Source: Grammothele lineata
Taxonomy: Eukaryota > Basidiomycota > Agaricomycetes > Polyporales > Polyporaceae
Direction: 5' to 3'
Assembly (NCBI GenBank): GCA_002150815.3
Contig: NDFF03000013.1
Span: 186,001-250,000, forward strand
DNA: 64,000 nt
Position numbers and translations under genes: made by a program. The number at the start of each line of letters is the position of its first letter. Position 1 is the stretch's first letter. Shown one piece after another: positions 46,330-57,627 of the stretch. The notes under the pieces are model-generated. The model had not been told where the DNA came from. It did not search any database and saw nothing but the letters and a program-made list of their open reading frames with translations.

Positions 46330-47498
46330 GCGTCTGCTCGTGTTATGTTCTACGTATGGCTTGTGTAACTGCGCTTCAAACTAGGCTCTATGATGTTTCT
46401 CGTTGGCTCGATCCGCTGCTCTCTTCCCCGTGTTGACTCGTTCGTCACGCTGTCTACACCTTACACCCTACGTATCCCACCCCGCGACACCTACATCCTA
46501 ATCCACATCTCTCTCCACCCACCCTATCTCTCATCCTACACGCCTCCGCGGCGTTGACTACCGTACTCTCCTGATACGTATCCGCTGCGACACCCTACTC
46601 CTCCCTTCTCTTTCTTGGCTGTACCGCCCTCGCCCAGTGCTTGTTTTCAGCGTGCTAATAATAGCATTTTCCATGTTTTCTTATCTTGCTTCTCTTATGA
46701 CATGTCACGCCCAGTATGCCTCCGCCTCTTTCCTGGGGACCGTCCTATCTCGTCTTGTTAATGTAGCCTCACGCGTCCCGTTCTGTCTCGCGCTGCTCGT
46801 CGTCGATCGATAGACTGGTCTCGCTTGCGTCTGTATCCGCGTTCATATACTCTCGATTAGCTGTGCAAGCAAGCAATGCTATGTGTAGATGGGTTTTGTC
46901 TTTCCGGTTCTTTCTGTGCGGATTTTAGTATGTACTCTAACCCGGTGCGCATAGTGAGTGCCATCTATGATTAGAAGTAAGATGGGCTTTCGGCCGCCGG
47001 CTATTCACTTGCAGTCTGCTTCGACCTTCTGCAGGTTGTCCGCACAATCGACTCTTCGAATTGCATCTGCACCTCGGGGACGATCGAGGCAGACTCCGGT
47101 CGTGGTCACTTGATGATCCGAGTGCGTTCTGAATACCTCTAGATCGCGATTTACGCTCCTCACTCGCTCAAACTGAGGAGAAAGTCTCCAACGAGCGCCG
47201 TATTGAACCTCCCTAATGCCTTCTGGTTTACATTTGTTTTGGATAGAAGCACTCGTACAGTATTACAAGTTGTTCCGCAAGCGCACCGAGACCCTAACGC
47301 CTCTACTTACGCCTTCGGGGAGCCTTCCTACGAACATTCCGAGAGCAGTGGTCACCTGCCCCCCGCGTCCTCGCGGACACAGTTCGGAGAAACGTACGCA
47401 GGTTGTCCGGTGAGCAGCGCGCACCCAATGGCTCGCCGTCGCTGTGTGTGGCGGGCCGCCGCACTATTCGTGGCTCGCCAGCGGAGTCGGGCCCTACG
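46330..47498. other. Long intergenic region with pyrimidine-rich tract
   Basis: 1.2 kb without a supported gene. From about 46420 to 46700 the plus strand is strongly C/T-rich (repeated cccac, ctctc, tcctac), which may be 3' untranslated sequence or promoter-type polypyrimidine DNA. The last 300 bases precede the esterase promoter. Confidence 0.45.
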
Positions 47499-47506
47499 TA
47501 TAAAAG
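47499..47506 (+). promoter_or_regulatory. TATA box of the SGNH esterase gene
   Basis: TATAAAAG 115 bases before the ATG at 47621. It is the clearest core promoter element in the window. Confidence 0.6.
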
Positions 47507-47620
47507 CTCGCGAGTGGGGATGGGGGTATTGAGGCCGACGCTGCCAGCGACGTCGACGCGCCACATTTTCCTCCCCCTCGCCGCCCTTGTTGAGCTCATC
47601 GCGTGTCCGCGTCCTTCGTC

Positions 47621-49025
47621 ATGCTCTCCCGCCTTCTCCTCGCGGCCCTCGGGGTTGCTACCTTGCTCCTCCCCACACTCGGCGCCCAGTCTCCGGCGAG
47701 CAACAAGGACCATCCTGCTGGGCATTGGGTCGCCGCGTGGACGTCGATGCCTCAACTGACCGAGTCCGCCAACCTCCCAAATCCCCCGTTCAACACGACC
47801 GGCCTTGTCTTCGCGAACAGCACGATCCGCTCCACCATCCACGTCACCGCCAACTCTTCGCGCATCCGCCTCCGTCTCTCGAACGCGTTCGGGACGACGG
47901 ACCTGCCCATCACGAACGTCACCCTCGCGCGTCCCTTGGGGGGCAAGGCGGGGGTGCCGGAGATCGAACCCGGCTCGGCGCGCGCTCTCACGTTCTCGGG
48001 GGAGCCGAGCTTCACGGTGCCCAACGGCGCGCTCGTCGTGTCGGACCCGATCGACTTTGCGGTCGAGGCGGGCACGGAGCTGAGCGTGAGCGTGTTCCTC
48101 GCGGAGGGGCAGGTCAGCAATGACATCACGAGCCACCCTGGGAGCCGGACGACGAGTTGGATGGCGTTTGGGAACCAAGTCGCTGCGGAGAATATTACGG
48201 GCAGCGTCGTGCAGAGCGTCGCGCATTGGTGAGTAACTATGTGTCTTGCCATCACCAAAAAGTTGACGTGTTCGTCCCGTCCCGACCCGTAGGTACTTCA
48301 TCAGCACGCTCGACGCATGGGTCCCAGAGGAAGTCCGTACGGTCGCATTTGTCGGCGACAGTATCACCGACGGGCGTGGCTCGGACGACAACGCGAACAA
48401 CCGCTGGCCAGACCTTGTCCTTGCGCGCGCGCACGCCGCCAACACTAGCACGTCCGCGCTCGTCCGTGCGCTTGCATTCGCGAACCAGGCCGCGGGCGGG
48501 AACCGCATCCTCGCGGACGGCCTCGGCCCGAATGCGCTTGGACGCTTCGACCGCGACGTCCTCTCCCAGCCCGGCGTCCGCTACGCGTTCCTCTTCGAGG
48601 GCGTGAACGACATTGGCGTTGCTGCTGCGACGGAAGCTGCACAGCAGGCAATTGGCGACCAAGTCATCGGGGCGATGAAGCAGTTCGTCGCGCGCGCGCA
48701 CGCGGCGGGCCTCCCGATCTTCGCCGCGACGATTACGCCCATGAACGCGCCGGGCTTCAACGCGACGATACAGCCGTATTCGAGCCCAGTGCGGGAGGCG
48801 ACGCGCCAGCGCGTGAATGACTTCATCCGGAACGGGGGCTTCTTCGACGCGTTCGCCGACTTTGACGCGGTGGTGCGGGACCCGAACGCGCCCAGCCAGC
48901 TCAGGGCCGACTTCAACTCGGGCGATTTCTTGCACCCGAACGTTGCGGGATACCAGGCGATCGCGGACGCGTTCCCGTTGGAGATCTTTGACCAGTTTGC
49001 GGATGGTGTGGATGGATGGGCGTGA
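47621..49025 (+). CDS. Secreted SGNH/GDSL-family esterase
   Basis: Extracellular serine esterase or lipase of the SGNH superfamily. Two exons, 47621-48228 and 48293-49025, give 446 residues. A signal peptide MLSRLLLAALGVATLLLP ends near LGAQS. The N-terminal beta domain contains HWVAAWTSMPQLTE and many Asn-glycosylation sites. The SGNH blocks are complete: VAFVGDSITDGRGSDDNANN (catalytic Ser), ANQAAGGNRILADGLG (Gly), FLFEGVNDIG (Asn) and DFLHPNVAGYQAI with the Asp-x-x-His pair. This architecture matches fungal secreted GDSL acylhydrolases that may act on acetylated polysaccharides or lipids; the substrate is not decidable. Exons are very GC-rich, with strong third-position bias, suggesting good expression. 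Confidence 0.86.
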
Positions 49026-49173
49026 GAGGGTTTGAACGTCGCGTGAAAAAATGTAACATAGTCGCAGCGATCAGCTTTGATTTCTACCGATGGCTAGTCA
49101 GGGCACAGAAATTAGCGTACGATTGGGAGACAACGGCAAACCACCCACTCATGTGAAGATATATGCTATCGCA
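49026..49173. other. Short convergent intergenic region
   Basis: About 150 bases between the esterase stop and the stop of the next F-box gene. Confidence 0.4.
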
Positions 49174-50965
49174 CTATACCGAGAACATATAGAAACCTCC
49201 AGGAAGTTGATCGTTCTCCGAAACGACCACCATACCAACGCCGTCCTCCGTTAGGCAACATTGCAATGGCCATAAGTGCGGCTCGAGCGATACTGTATGA
49301 TGCACTACGCGGAAGGGAAGAGTCGCCTTGACATCCTCCCTCAGCATGAACTGCAGGGAGTCCCGGCCCACATAGTCGTCACAAAGCACGCCGTACAATT
49401 TACAAAGCAAATCTTCAGCTTGAGGATCCGGGGGACATAGGATGCTTGGTAGTTCTGCGAACGGGTGCGCGTCGAGAACGAACATGTCAAAGTGCTCTCC
49501 GGGAGTGGTACGGTCCTCGGCCACTCTGGGGAAGACGAGTAAACAGCGCGAGCCCTGCGCGGAGACCCAATGCGGAGGAGTTCGAGGACTGAGCCCGATT
49601 ATGCGCGTCGATTGTGGTCCCCAGTCTACCCAAGGGATTATCGTCGGCGAAATAGTCCCGGAATTGGCGGCCAGAGCGAAATTGATATGTGGAAGGAGGG
49701 AGGATACATGCGTGAGAAGAACGAAGTTGCGGGTATAGGGTGCTGGCGCGCCGGGTTCAATGGAGATAGCTAGCTGGATAGCGAGGATGTCCAGAGAAGG
49801 ATCAGGGACGAAGGGTGGCTTAGAATCAAGGAATGATTCTGGAGGGCAGGAGGTTATGAACGAACCGGGTCCGTCGATGAACGCGTGATGAATGACAGGC
49901 GGTAGTCGGAATGCACATGTGAAGTTATCGAGACTGACACAAGTTGCATCCCTTCCAGATCGGCGCCAGTGTTCGATAGAGAATGCACGCAGCTCGTGCT
50001 TCTCAGGAAACAGGAACAGCATTGTAGACGAGTTAAGAAGAATGACCTCTAACGTGTTCCTAGACTGGTAATGCTACGTGGTGTTGAAAGACGTTAAAGG
50101 CGCGTTGAAGTAACCAAGGTTTGTACAGCCTACCAATAGGAGCTCTCCTCTCTTCCAGTCCCATACTTGTAGCTGGTACGTGCCGTCACGTATCTTCCAT
50201 AAAAGAATGTCGCCACTGATGCTGATGAACCGACAGGATGGAATAGATTCACGATTCGTTGGACCACGGAGGATGGGGATGCGGGCTTCAGGATGATATA
50301 CGTGGACATCTGACGTCTTGAGTAGATGTAGTTCGTGAGATCTGGAGGATCCTTTAGTCGGCTACCATTCCATTAAGTAGGCAGGACGAACACCTACTCT
50401 GTCCACTCACGAGGGGACGCTGATAACACAAGCAGATCCTGTGAAGTGTCCACTGAACACATTGTGAAATGAAAGTCAAAGCTTCCGAGATCAAATGTCC
50501 ATATCCTTTCTTGGATTGCGCGGACAGTGGAAGGGGCCCTATACAGCCCGAAGATCGCCTGAACGGCGTACGGGAGCACGCCACCCTTCAATGTCCAGTG
50601 TCTGGCTTCGGAGGAGGCGCCGGGAGGAAAGAGAGGCTTCAAATACCACGACGGGTGAAGACGTCCCTCCCGATACCGCCTCAACGTCTCCATGCGAGCA
50701 ATGATTGGAGGGTCTGTGTCAAAAGGAGCGAATGGGCCCTCAACCATCCCAGCTAATGCTAGTTCATATTTATATCGAATCACAAGGCTGGTCTTGATGA
50801 CGGTGTTCCAACACTGGCAGACCTGAGGATCTGTTTGTTAGAACCATTGTAGCCATCGAGACCATATACTAGGGGACGCACAGTTCGACAATCCAGAATA
50901 CCGATCGGATCAAGATTGATGAGGATTTGCACCTGGAGCTCAGGAGGAAGAGATAATATGTGCAT
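49174..50965 (-). CDS. F-box protein
   Basis: The start MHILSLPPELQVQILINLDP with GILDCRT, spliced in phase to VCQCWNTVIKTSLVIRYKYE, is a complete F-box, so an SCF adaptor is likely. The second exon continues ELALAGMVEGPFAPFDTDPP and MHPS-like segments to SFDFHFTMCSVDTSQDLLVL. A third piece, read backwards from about 50350 to 50100, contains SIPSCRFISISGDILLWKIR and VWDWKRGELLL, a propeller-like blade. The last exon from about 50022 (MLFLFPEKHELRAFSIEHWR) runs to the stop at 49174 and ends VVVSENDQLPGGFYMFSV. The same overall plan is seen in the F-box gene at 28181, so the two may be distant paralogues. Some intron edges are approximate. The target is unknown. Confidence 0.68.
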
Positions 50966-51394
50966 CCTTTCACAAATTCCGGAGTGACGCAGCGGTGCTG
51001 GCAGACGAGACTATAGACGGGGGCACCGTGGTAAATAGTAGTGCACACAGCTAGTGAACGTCGGAGCAACACCTTGTGGCACGGCCTCTGCTTCTGGCAG
51101 TGACAATCGGCCTGATTGGTCCTATCAGCTACGCGATGCGTCACATACACGTGAGTAGTGACACCCACGTTGCTGTTTTAGTTCTGTTGGAAGTCCACTT
51201 TGAAGCGGCCAAAGTCCTTCCTGTCCTCCTTGACTCGGGCTTGACACTTAGCGTATTGGCTGCGACCATATAGCGAGCCAGAGTCGCATTATTGAGAGCG
51301 TATCGGCAGCACTTGCCCATGGGCATGACCACGTGGTCCGTACCTTCAGCTATGACGCTTCTTATCACGATTGTACTCACGCAAGGCTCCCAGT
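50966..51394. other. Divergent intergenic region
   Basis: Between the F-box start (-) and the SDR gene (+). No gene supported; regulatory DNA for both is expected. Confidence 0.45.
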
Positions 51395-51400
51395 TATAAA
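51395..51400 (+). promoter_or_regulatory. TATA box of the SDR gene
   Basis: TATAAA about 89 bases before the ATG at 51489, in the same place relative to the start as in the paralogue at 62199. Confidence 0.55.
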
Positions 51401-51488
51401 GCGGCGCGGCTCTCCGTCGCCCTTGCGCACATCTTTGGACACTGCGCGCCCCCACTCATCGCATACCGCAACTGATAACACAATCTCA

Positions 51489-52737
51489 ATGCCCGCGATC
51501 ACCTCAGGCAAGGTCCTTGTAACCGGCGCGAACGGTTATATCGCCCTCTGGGTTGTCAAGACATTCCTGGACGAAGGTTTCGCGGTCCGGGGTACGGTCC
51601 GTTCGGAGAGCAAGGCGACCTATCTGCGCGAGCTGCTGAAGTCGTATGGGGACAAGTTCGAAGTAGTTATCGTCGAGGACATCACCAAGGTGCGCCTGGA
51701 AATCTTCCTTTCACGCTTCCTTACCTTCCCCAACCCCCGAGTGCATCTACCTTGTACTAAGCGTACTTCACATATACGCACACACGCAGGACGGCGCGTT
51801 CGATGAGGCTGTTAAGGGTGTCGACGCAATCTCGCACACCGCCTCACCTTTCCATATGAAAGCCGATACCGATCCCGCGGAGCTCATTGGGCCCGCCGTA
51901 CGAGGGACAACCGGCGTGCTCGCCTCGGCCCGCGCATACGCCCCCGGTGTCAAGCGCATCTCCATCACCGCGTCCTGTGCGTCTGTGCTCACGCCTACGC
52001 GCCAGCCGGGTCTCTTCTCAGAGGAAGACTGGAACGAGGAAAGTCCCGCAGTAGTCGAGGCTCAGGGCCGCGCTGCCCCAGCGGCGGAGAAGTACCGCGC
52101 GAGCAAGACGCTCGCGGAGCGCGCTGCGTGGGTGTACTGGGAGGAACACAAGAAGGAGATTGGCTGGGACCTCGTCGTGCTCAACCCACCGTTCGTGTTT
52201 GGCCCTGTCATTCACGAAGTGACAACCCCCGACACGCTGAACGAATCAATGAGAGACTGGTACAACACGGTCATCAAGGGTACGCGGGACGTCGCTACGT
52301 TGGCGAAGATTAGGTGAGCCCAGCGCCCGATGAGTTCGCCGAAGTCAATAAGGGCAGCGTCTTAGAATTTAATCACAGCTCTTCTTGGGTCGATGTGCGC
52401 GACCTTGCGCTAGCACACGTCCTCGTAATGACCAAAGCAGCGGCATCCGGAAACCGCATCATCATTAGTGCAGGCCCATGGACTTGGCAGGACTGGGGTG
52501 AGACAACCTTGACACGAACAGCACGCATATAGCTGACCAACGGTCATAGTTTCGACTGCCCATGGCCTGCTGCGTCGGCTCCCTGCAGGTGACGCTACGT
52601 ACGACCCCGCGAACGCCGAGTATAATGTCTGCTACGTTCCCGATAAGGAGCGCAAGCTGTTGGGGATCAAGTTCAAGTCGATGGAGGAGACAACGAAGGA
52701 TACCCTGGAGGACTTCCAGGGGAGGGGATGGCTTTAA
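51489..52737 (+). CDS. NAD(P)-dependent extended SDR (dihydroflavonol-reductase/aldehyde-reductase type)
   Basis: Rossmann-fold oxidoreductase of the extended SDR family, like yeast Gre2 and plant dihydroflavonol 4-reductase, reducing small carbonyl compounds. Four exons join in phase: 51489-51689, 51790-52313, 52379-52497 and 52550-52737 (343 residues). The cofactor loop is VLVTGANGYIALWVVKTFLD with GTVRSESKA, where the Arg suggests NADP(H). The catalytic Tyr-Lys pair is in EKYRASKTLAERAAWVY, and the Ser position falls in ISITASCASVL. Then come LVVLNPPFVFGPVIHEV, SSSWVDVRDLALAHVLVM and GNRIIISAGPWTWQDW. The tail KLLGIKFKSMEETTKDTL and GRGWL is shared with the copies at 60.9-64 kb. Substrate unknown. 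Confidence 0.84.
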
Positions 52738-53722
52738 ATTCACCTCTTTACTTCACCAGAGACGGAGTATCGCAGAGCGGAAAAAAAGATTGTTGTATCA
52801 CCACCTGTACAAGTACCCATGGTAATGTAGCAGGCCTTCTGTTGTATCGATCGCTTTCCTTCACACCAGAGTCACGCAAGAAGCGAGATATGCAAACAGT
52901 TTAATTCTGCGGACGGGGCAGTCTATCTAAAGCGTCACAATTCGTGTATGAGTTCGAGTACGCGAGGAACGTCTGCGAGGGAAGTAGTGCTACAGTTACT
53001 CTCGGCCGCGGGCGCCGGAAACAGCGATGGCGTGGAGTACGTAACGTACAAGACGAGGTAAAACAGGGGCGAGGGGAGACTCCAATATATCCAAGCAGCT
53101 GGCAGTTCGCGAAGTCCCGGCCCACGTACGACGACGGAAACGGCGGCGGAAAGTACGTGAAAGACAGAAAGAGGAGAGGGAACGGAATGGACGCCGTAGC
53201 CGCGTGCGTGGGATCCGACATGGGGTATGCAGGAAGAGAGGGAATAGGTTCGATATTTCGAACAGCAGGGAGAAGTAAGTAGCAAGAAGCACAACGATTA
53301 GATATACAGCGAGGGCGGAGGGTTAGTTATAACGTGTGATAGTGTACGTAGTGTTTTGAGCTAGCCAGGGGTAACCGGTAAAGACGGAAGGTGTTACGCG
53401 GGACGTTCGATATATCCGGGATCGTCACGCGTGTATGTGTTCGAGAGCGAGACAGCAGGAGCATCCGTATACCAGAGAGCGTGTGCGTGTGTGCGTGAGA
53501 GCGAACCATCGGGTCGGGGACCGAGACTGGGGACAGGTATAGGTGCGTGAACGTGTGTATGCGCGAGCCGAGAGTCCGAGTCCTGGTCCGAAGCAAGTCC
53601 GGATATGAGATCCTTGTGTGTGGGGAGAGAATAACGTGAGTAAGTATGAAGCGACGATCGACGGCGTCGGGAGTGGCGAGGGAAAGGAATAATGAGGCAT
53701 AGACAGAGCGAGTGAGGATACC
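52738..53722. other. Convergent intergenic region
   Basis: About 1 kb between the SDR stop (+) and the mucin-like gene stop (-). Minus-strand frames here are Thr/Ser/His-rich shadows without a start or domain. From about 53400 to 53600 the plus strand is rich in GT/TG steps (gtgtgcgtgtgtgcg), a mild simple-sequence tract probably in a 3' untranslated region. Confidence 0.4.
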
Positions 53723-56700
53723 TCACATCGCCACACCTGGCCGCATCCCCATCTCCGTTGCCTCTGTATCGCGCGACTCTAGCGAGGGTCGGCCGGGAGA
53801 CCCACCGACGCCGCCTTCTATCGTCGACACGGTCCGGATCGTCGTGTGACTGTACTGCCTGTTGTTGACCAACTGCAAGAGGCTCGTCAGCCATGATCTC
53901 GACAAAGGAGAATAGAGAGGACTTACTCCACCAATCGGCCTCGAATAATCCATGTCATCCCTGAAGCTAATCGCACCCTGGCTCTGCATCCCATGTGAGC
54001 CCAGGAGGCCTAAGCGAGGATCAAGCAGCCCATCCGGTGCGTGCATGCTCGAGCCTTCCGTGAGGGCAGGGCTTGGCTCTGGGAGCGGTCCAAGACCGCC
54101 CCATATCGCAGCCGCAGCTACCGCAGAGCGAGCCGCAGGTGTCGTTGGGGGTAGTGCACCCTCGGGAATCGCTGGTGGCGGCTGCGAGAACGCAACGGAC
54201 GGGAGCGCGCCTTGCAGCGTCGGGCTCTGTGGCCGATATATAGATCCTGGGCGGGACGGGACGTATGCGGAGAGACGCGGGCTTGCGAGGCGGACGGTGG
54301 ATGCGGATGGGGAGAGCGGGGGCTGCGTGACGGTGCCGAGGGAGGTGACGGACGCGCGCGCGCTGCGTAGACGCAGGTTCTTGAGCGAGCGGTTGAGGAA
54401 GCCGCTCTTGCGTGAACGGCCGTCGTCGTCGTCTTCTCCTGCCACAGAGCCACGGTAGGCCGTTGGGGGTGGGTCCTGCCGCTGCGTCTGCGTCGGGAGC
54501 AGGCTCGACGGCACGGGAGGCGAGAGCGGACGCGTTGGGGCCAGCAGCGGCGAGCGCGTGTGATGGCTTCCCGACGACTCTTGGGCCGTCCGGTGTCCAG
54601 CAGATGTCCGATGATCGTTTGACGAGGAGCCGCCGTGACCACCGGATGAGGAACCAGCGCCGCCATGCCCGTGTGCGGAGGACGGGACGGAGTGGGCACC
54701 TCCGCTGTGTCCGTGGGAAGATGAGTGCGAGATGCTCCCGCTACGGTTGGCATACAGCCCGCCAAGAGCCGCAGCTGCAGCCACGGGGAGGTCGGCCGCG
54801 AGCTCGGGGCTTCCCATGGACTGCAGGTTGGACACGACGTCATCCGAGTAGATCGAAGCTGCGCTCATAGGTCGCATGGGCGGCGACGCGGCTGCGGATG
54901 GGGGAGAACCGGGCGGAACTGAAGCGTATGATGCCGGACGGTCACTAAGCCATGGCGCGGATACCGGGGCATGAAGCGCGTCGTCGGACAACGTGGGCGA
55001 TTTTGGCGGGGTCGGTAAGGCCGCGGCACTGTCGCTGAAGTCCACCGCGGATCGGTTGGCGGGGTGCATGAGAGTGGCGCTCTCTCCCTCTCCGATGGGC
55101 TTGACGATAGACAAGGGGGGAAGGAACCCACCGCCTGCGTCATCTTGGCCGCGTGCGTCACTGCTCAAGTTAGGTCCGCCGCCTTCACCGGGAGAGTCCA
55201 GGGTGTTGCCGCCGCGCAACCGGTCGTAGACAGGCTCGTTTGTTCGGCGTGATACGCCCCCTTGGCCAATGAACCGGGTAGAACCACCGTCATCGTCTTC
55301 CTCATCTAGGACCATAGACCGAGGTCCCCCACGTCCAAGGGCTGCCACCTCCGCGTGGCGCACGCGGTGGCGACGGTATGCGAAGATACCAAGCGCGAGG
55401 ACGAGACCTCCGAACGCCACGCAGCCCACGATCAGGCCGGCAAGAGCTCCCTTGTCGTGAGCGAATCTGGGTACGGGGTCAGCTCGCTCATAAATGTGCT
55501 GGTCTATCGGGAACGTACATGTCGCCGTCGTCGCCCCCGCCTCCGGGAATCAGAGAGCCGGTTGGGACGACTGTGGTGAACGTTTTGGTGGTGGAGTGAC
55601 CGTTGGTAACATAGGTCGTAGTTTCCACCACCGTCGTAAACCCTGAGACGGACGTCGTGCTCGTCGGCGACAGGATGGGATCGGTTGATGTAATTGGGTC
55701 CGAGGTCTGCAGGGAACTAGATGCAGCGTCAGAGGTGGAATCCGACATGGTGGTCGAGACGACGGGGAGCGACGTGGGAGGGGAGAAAGTCGGCAACGAT
55801 GACGGAACGGAAATGGCGATCGACGTAGGCACAGAAATGGAGAAAGAGGTAGGAATCGAGATGGGGATGGAGGTAGGAAGAGAAGTAGGAATGGAAATAG
55901 GTATGGAAGTGGGAATGGATATGGGGATAGACGTGGGGATTGATATTGATATGGAGAAAGAGGTAGGAATGGATATGGGGATAGAGGTTGGGATTGATAT
56001 AGAGAAAGAGGTCGGGATGGAGATGGGGATGGAAGTGGGGATGGATGTAGGGAAAGAGGGCGGGATCGAGATGGGCAGCGACGTTGGTACCGAAGTGGGG
56101 ATGGATACGGGCAGGGTCGTTGGTACCGATGTCGGGAGGGAAGTTGGGATTGAGATGGGGGAAGTTTCAGAGTCAGAGGTAGACGGAACGGTAGTAGGGT
56201 TCGAGGTGGAAGGGGGCAGGTTCGTGTCGGTCGTAGCGGTAGCGATACTCGTGGAGTCATTAATAGATGTGGTAGGGGAAGAAAGAGGAGCACTTGATGA
56301 AGTGCTAGCGGTAGCGGACGATTGGGAAGTGTCTGTAGCGGAAGGGGGTTGCGCAGAGGTAGAAGGGGGTAGCGACGACGTCTCTCGTGCGGTGGTAGTG
56401 GTCGACACCACAGTCTTACTCTCCGATCTGATCAAGTGAATCAATTGTAAGAACTAGGAACTCCGTCCGCAAAAAAGCAATATCTTCGCGAAAATGATAC
56501 ATAGCACAGGGTCCAAGAAGGAATGAAGAAAATGCGATGTGCTGAAAGGAAGAGAGGCGGAGGGCACTAAGCTAGTTAGGAAGAGAAGTTACTCACGATG
56601 TCGTGCCGGATACCGGTCGGGTCGAGCTCGAGGAATCCACAGAGCTCCGAGACGTCGACTCAGTCACCCTTGTCTCCGATGTACTGGACCTTGACGAGGT

Positions 56701-57627
56701 TGATTCAGTGCTAGACAAAACGACGCTTGTTGAGGTAACACTCGTGCTTGTTGGGCGAGTGCTGGTCAACGTGGTACTCGTGCTCGCTGATGTCGTGACC
56801 GTGGTCGTCGGCACAGTGCTAGTGCTAGCCGTTGTCGAGGATGCTGTTGTACTCGTCGTTGTAACCGTCGGCGATGTGCCAGTACTTGTTGAAGTAGAAG
56901 TGCTCGCCGTCGACTCGCTGGTCGTACCAGTGCTCGTCGACATCGACGTCGAAGACGTTGAACTATCCGAGGAGGTTGTTGGACTGGTCATCACTGTCGA
57001 GCTTGTCATCGTCGAAGTCGAGCTGTCCACGGTCGTGGAGCCTTCATCAGTCGACGTGGGCTCAGTCGAAGTGTCTGTAGATGCTGTCGTGGCATCAGAA
57101 GTCATGGTACCAGAAGCTGAGGAAGAAGCATCTGTCGAGGTCTGCGGGCGGGAAGTTCAGCTCCACCACATCTACAGTCACTGAGAAGATGACGTACTTC
57201 CACGGTCGAAACACTTGTCGGTGCATCGCTCGAAGTCGATGTCGCGCTTGCCGACTCGGTACCGGTACTGGTCGAGACATCCGAGCTCGCGTCATCGCTT
57301 GAGGAGGAGCTGGTGCCAGGATCTTGCCGTTTCGCCCACGGGTGGCCATAGACGCCCGTGGGAGCAAAAAGTGGGGCGGGTGTGGAGGACAGCAGTGCGT
57401 CGAACGCCCGCCGTGATGGCAGTGGAATGACGCCACCGCGAGCCTGGGGGATCGAGGAAAGGCCCATGAAGAAGAGCGCGAGCACCGCGGACCAGCGTAG
57501 TGCAGAGCTAGACGGCAAAGGAAAGGGTCAGCACGTAGTTCACGGACATGCTTGCTTCTCGCCGAGTAGACCGAAACAAACACCGGCTCTCGCAGGCAGT
57601 GTGCTTTCGAGGTGAGAGTGACGGCAT
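53723..57627 (-). CDS. Mucin-like single-pass membrane protein with hexapeptide repeats
   Basis: Likely cell-surface sensor or wall-anchored glycoprotein. Exons from acceptor to stop join in phase: 57507-57198, 57141-56597, 56427-55519, 55466-53927 and 53872-53723, about 1150 residues. The first gives a signal-peptide core (ALRWSAVLALFFMGLSS). A Ser/Thr-rich ectodomain of about 570 residues follows, suited to O-mannosylation. It contains an imperfect SIPTS/PISIPTS repeat and ends GFTTVVETTTYVTNGHST. The transmembrane helix is ALAGLIVGCVAFGGLVLALG, followed by the stop-transfer YRRHRVRH. The cytosolic tail of about 540 residues is Pro/Ser/Gly-rich, with basic GFLNRSLKNLRLRSARAS and a C-terminal NNRQYSHTTIRTVSTIEGG. 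The start is uncertain: the frame opens with TTG near 57518. An ATGCC exon at 57627-57623 fits the phase but has a weak GTCACT donor. Confidence 0.72.
55788..56159 (-). repeat. Coding minisatellite: SIPTS / PISIPTS repeats
   Basis: About 370 bases of imperfect 18- and 12-base units on the minus strand encode alternating SIPTS, SIPIS, SFSIS, SLPTS and SVPTS motifs. On the plus strand it appears as repeated GGGATGGA, GGGATNGATATG and GAAAGAGGTAGGAATG. Unit variation shows both point change and unit rearrangement; length polymorphism between strains is expected. Confidence 0.8.

Noticed and set aside
47303..48508. Minus-strand frame of 401 residues, Arg-rich
   Set aside because: Shadow of the GC-rich SGNH esterase exons on the plus strand, which carry all catalytic motifs.
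55657..56439. Long plus-strand frame of 260 residues rich in Glu, Gly, Met and Val
   Set aside because: It is the antisense reading of the SIPTS repeat tract; the repeat keeps both strands open. The minus-strand reading has splice sites, a membrane helix and a signal peptide.
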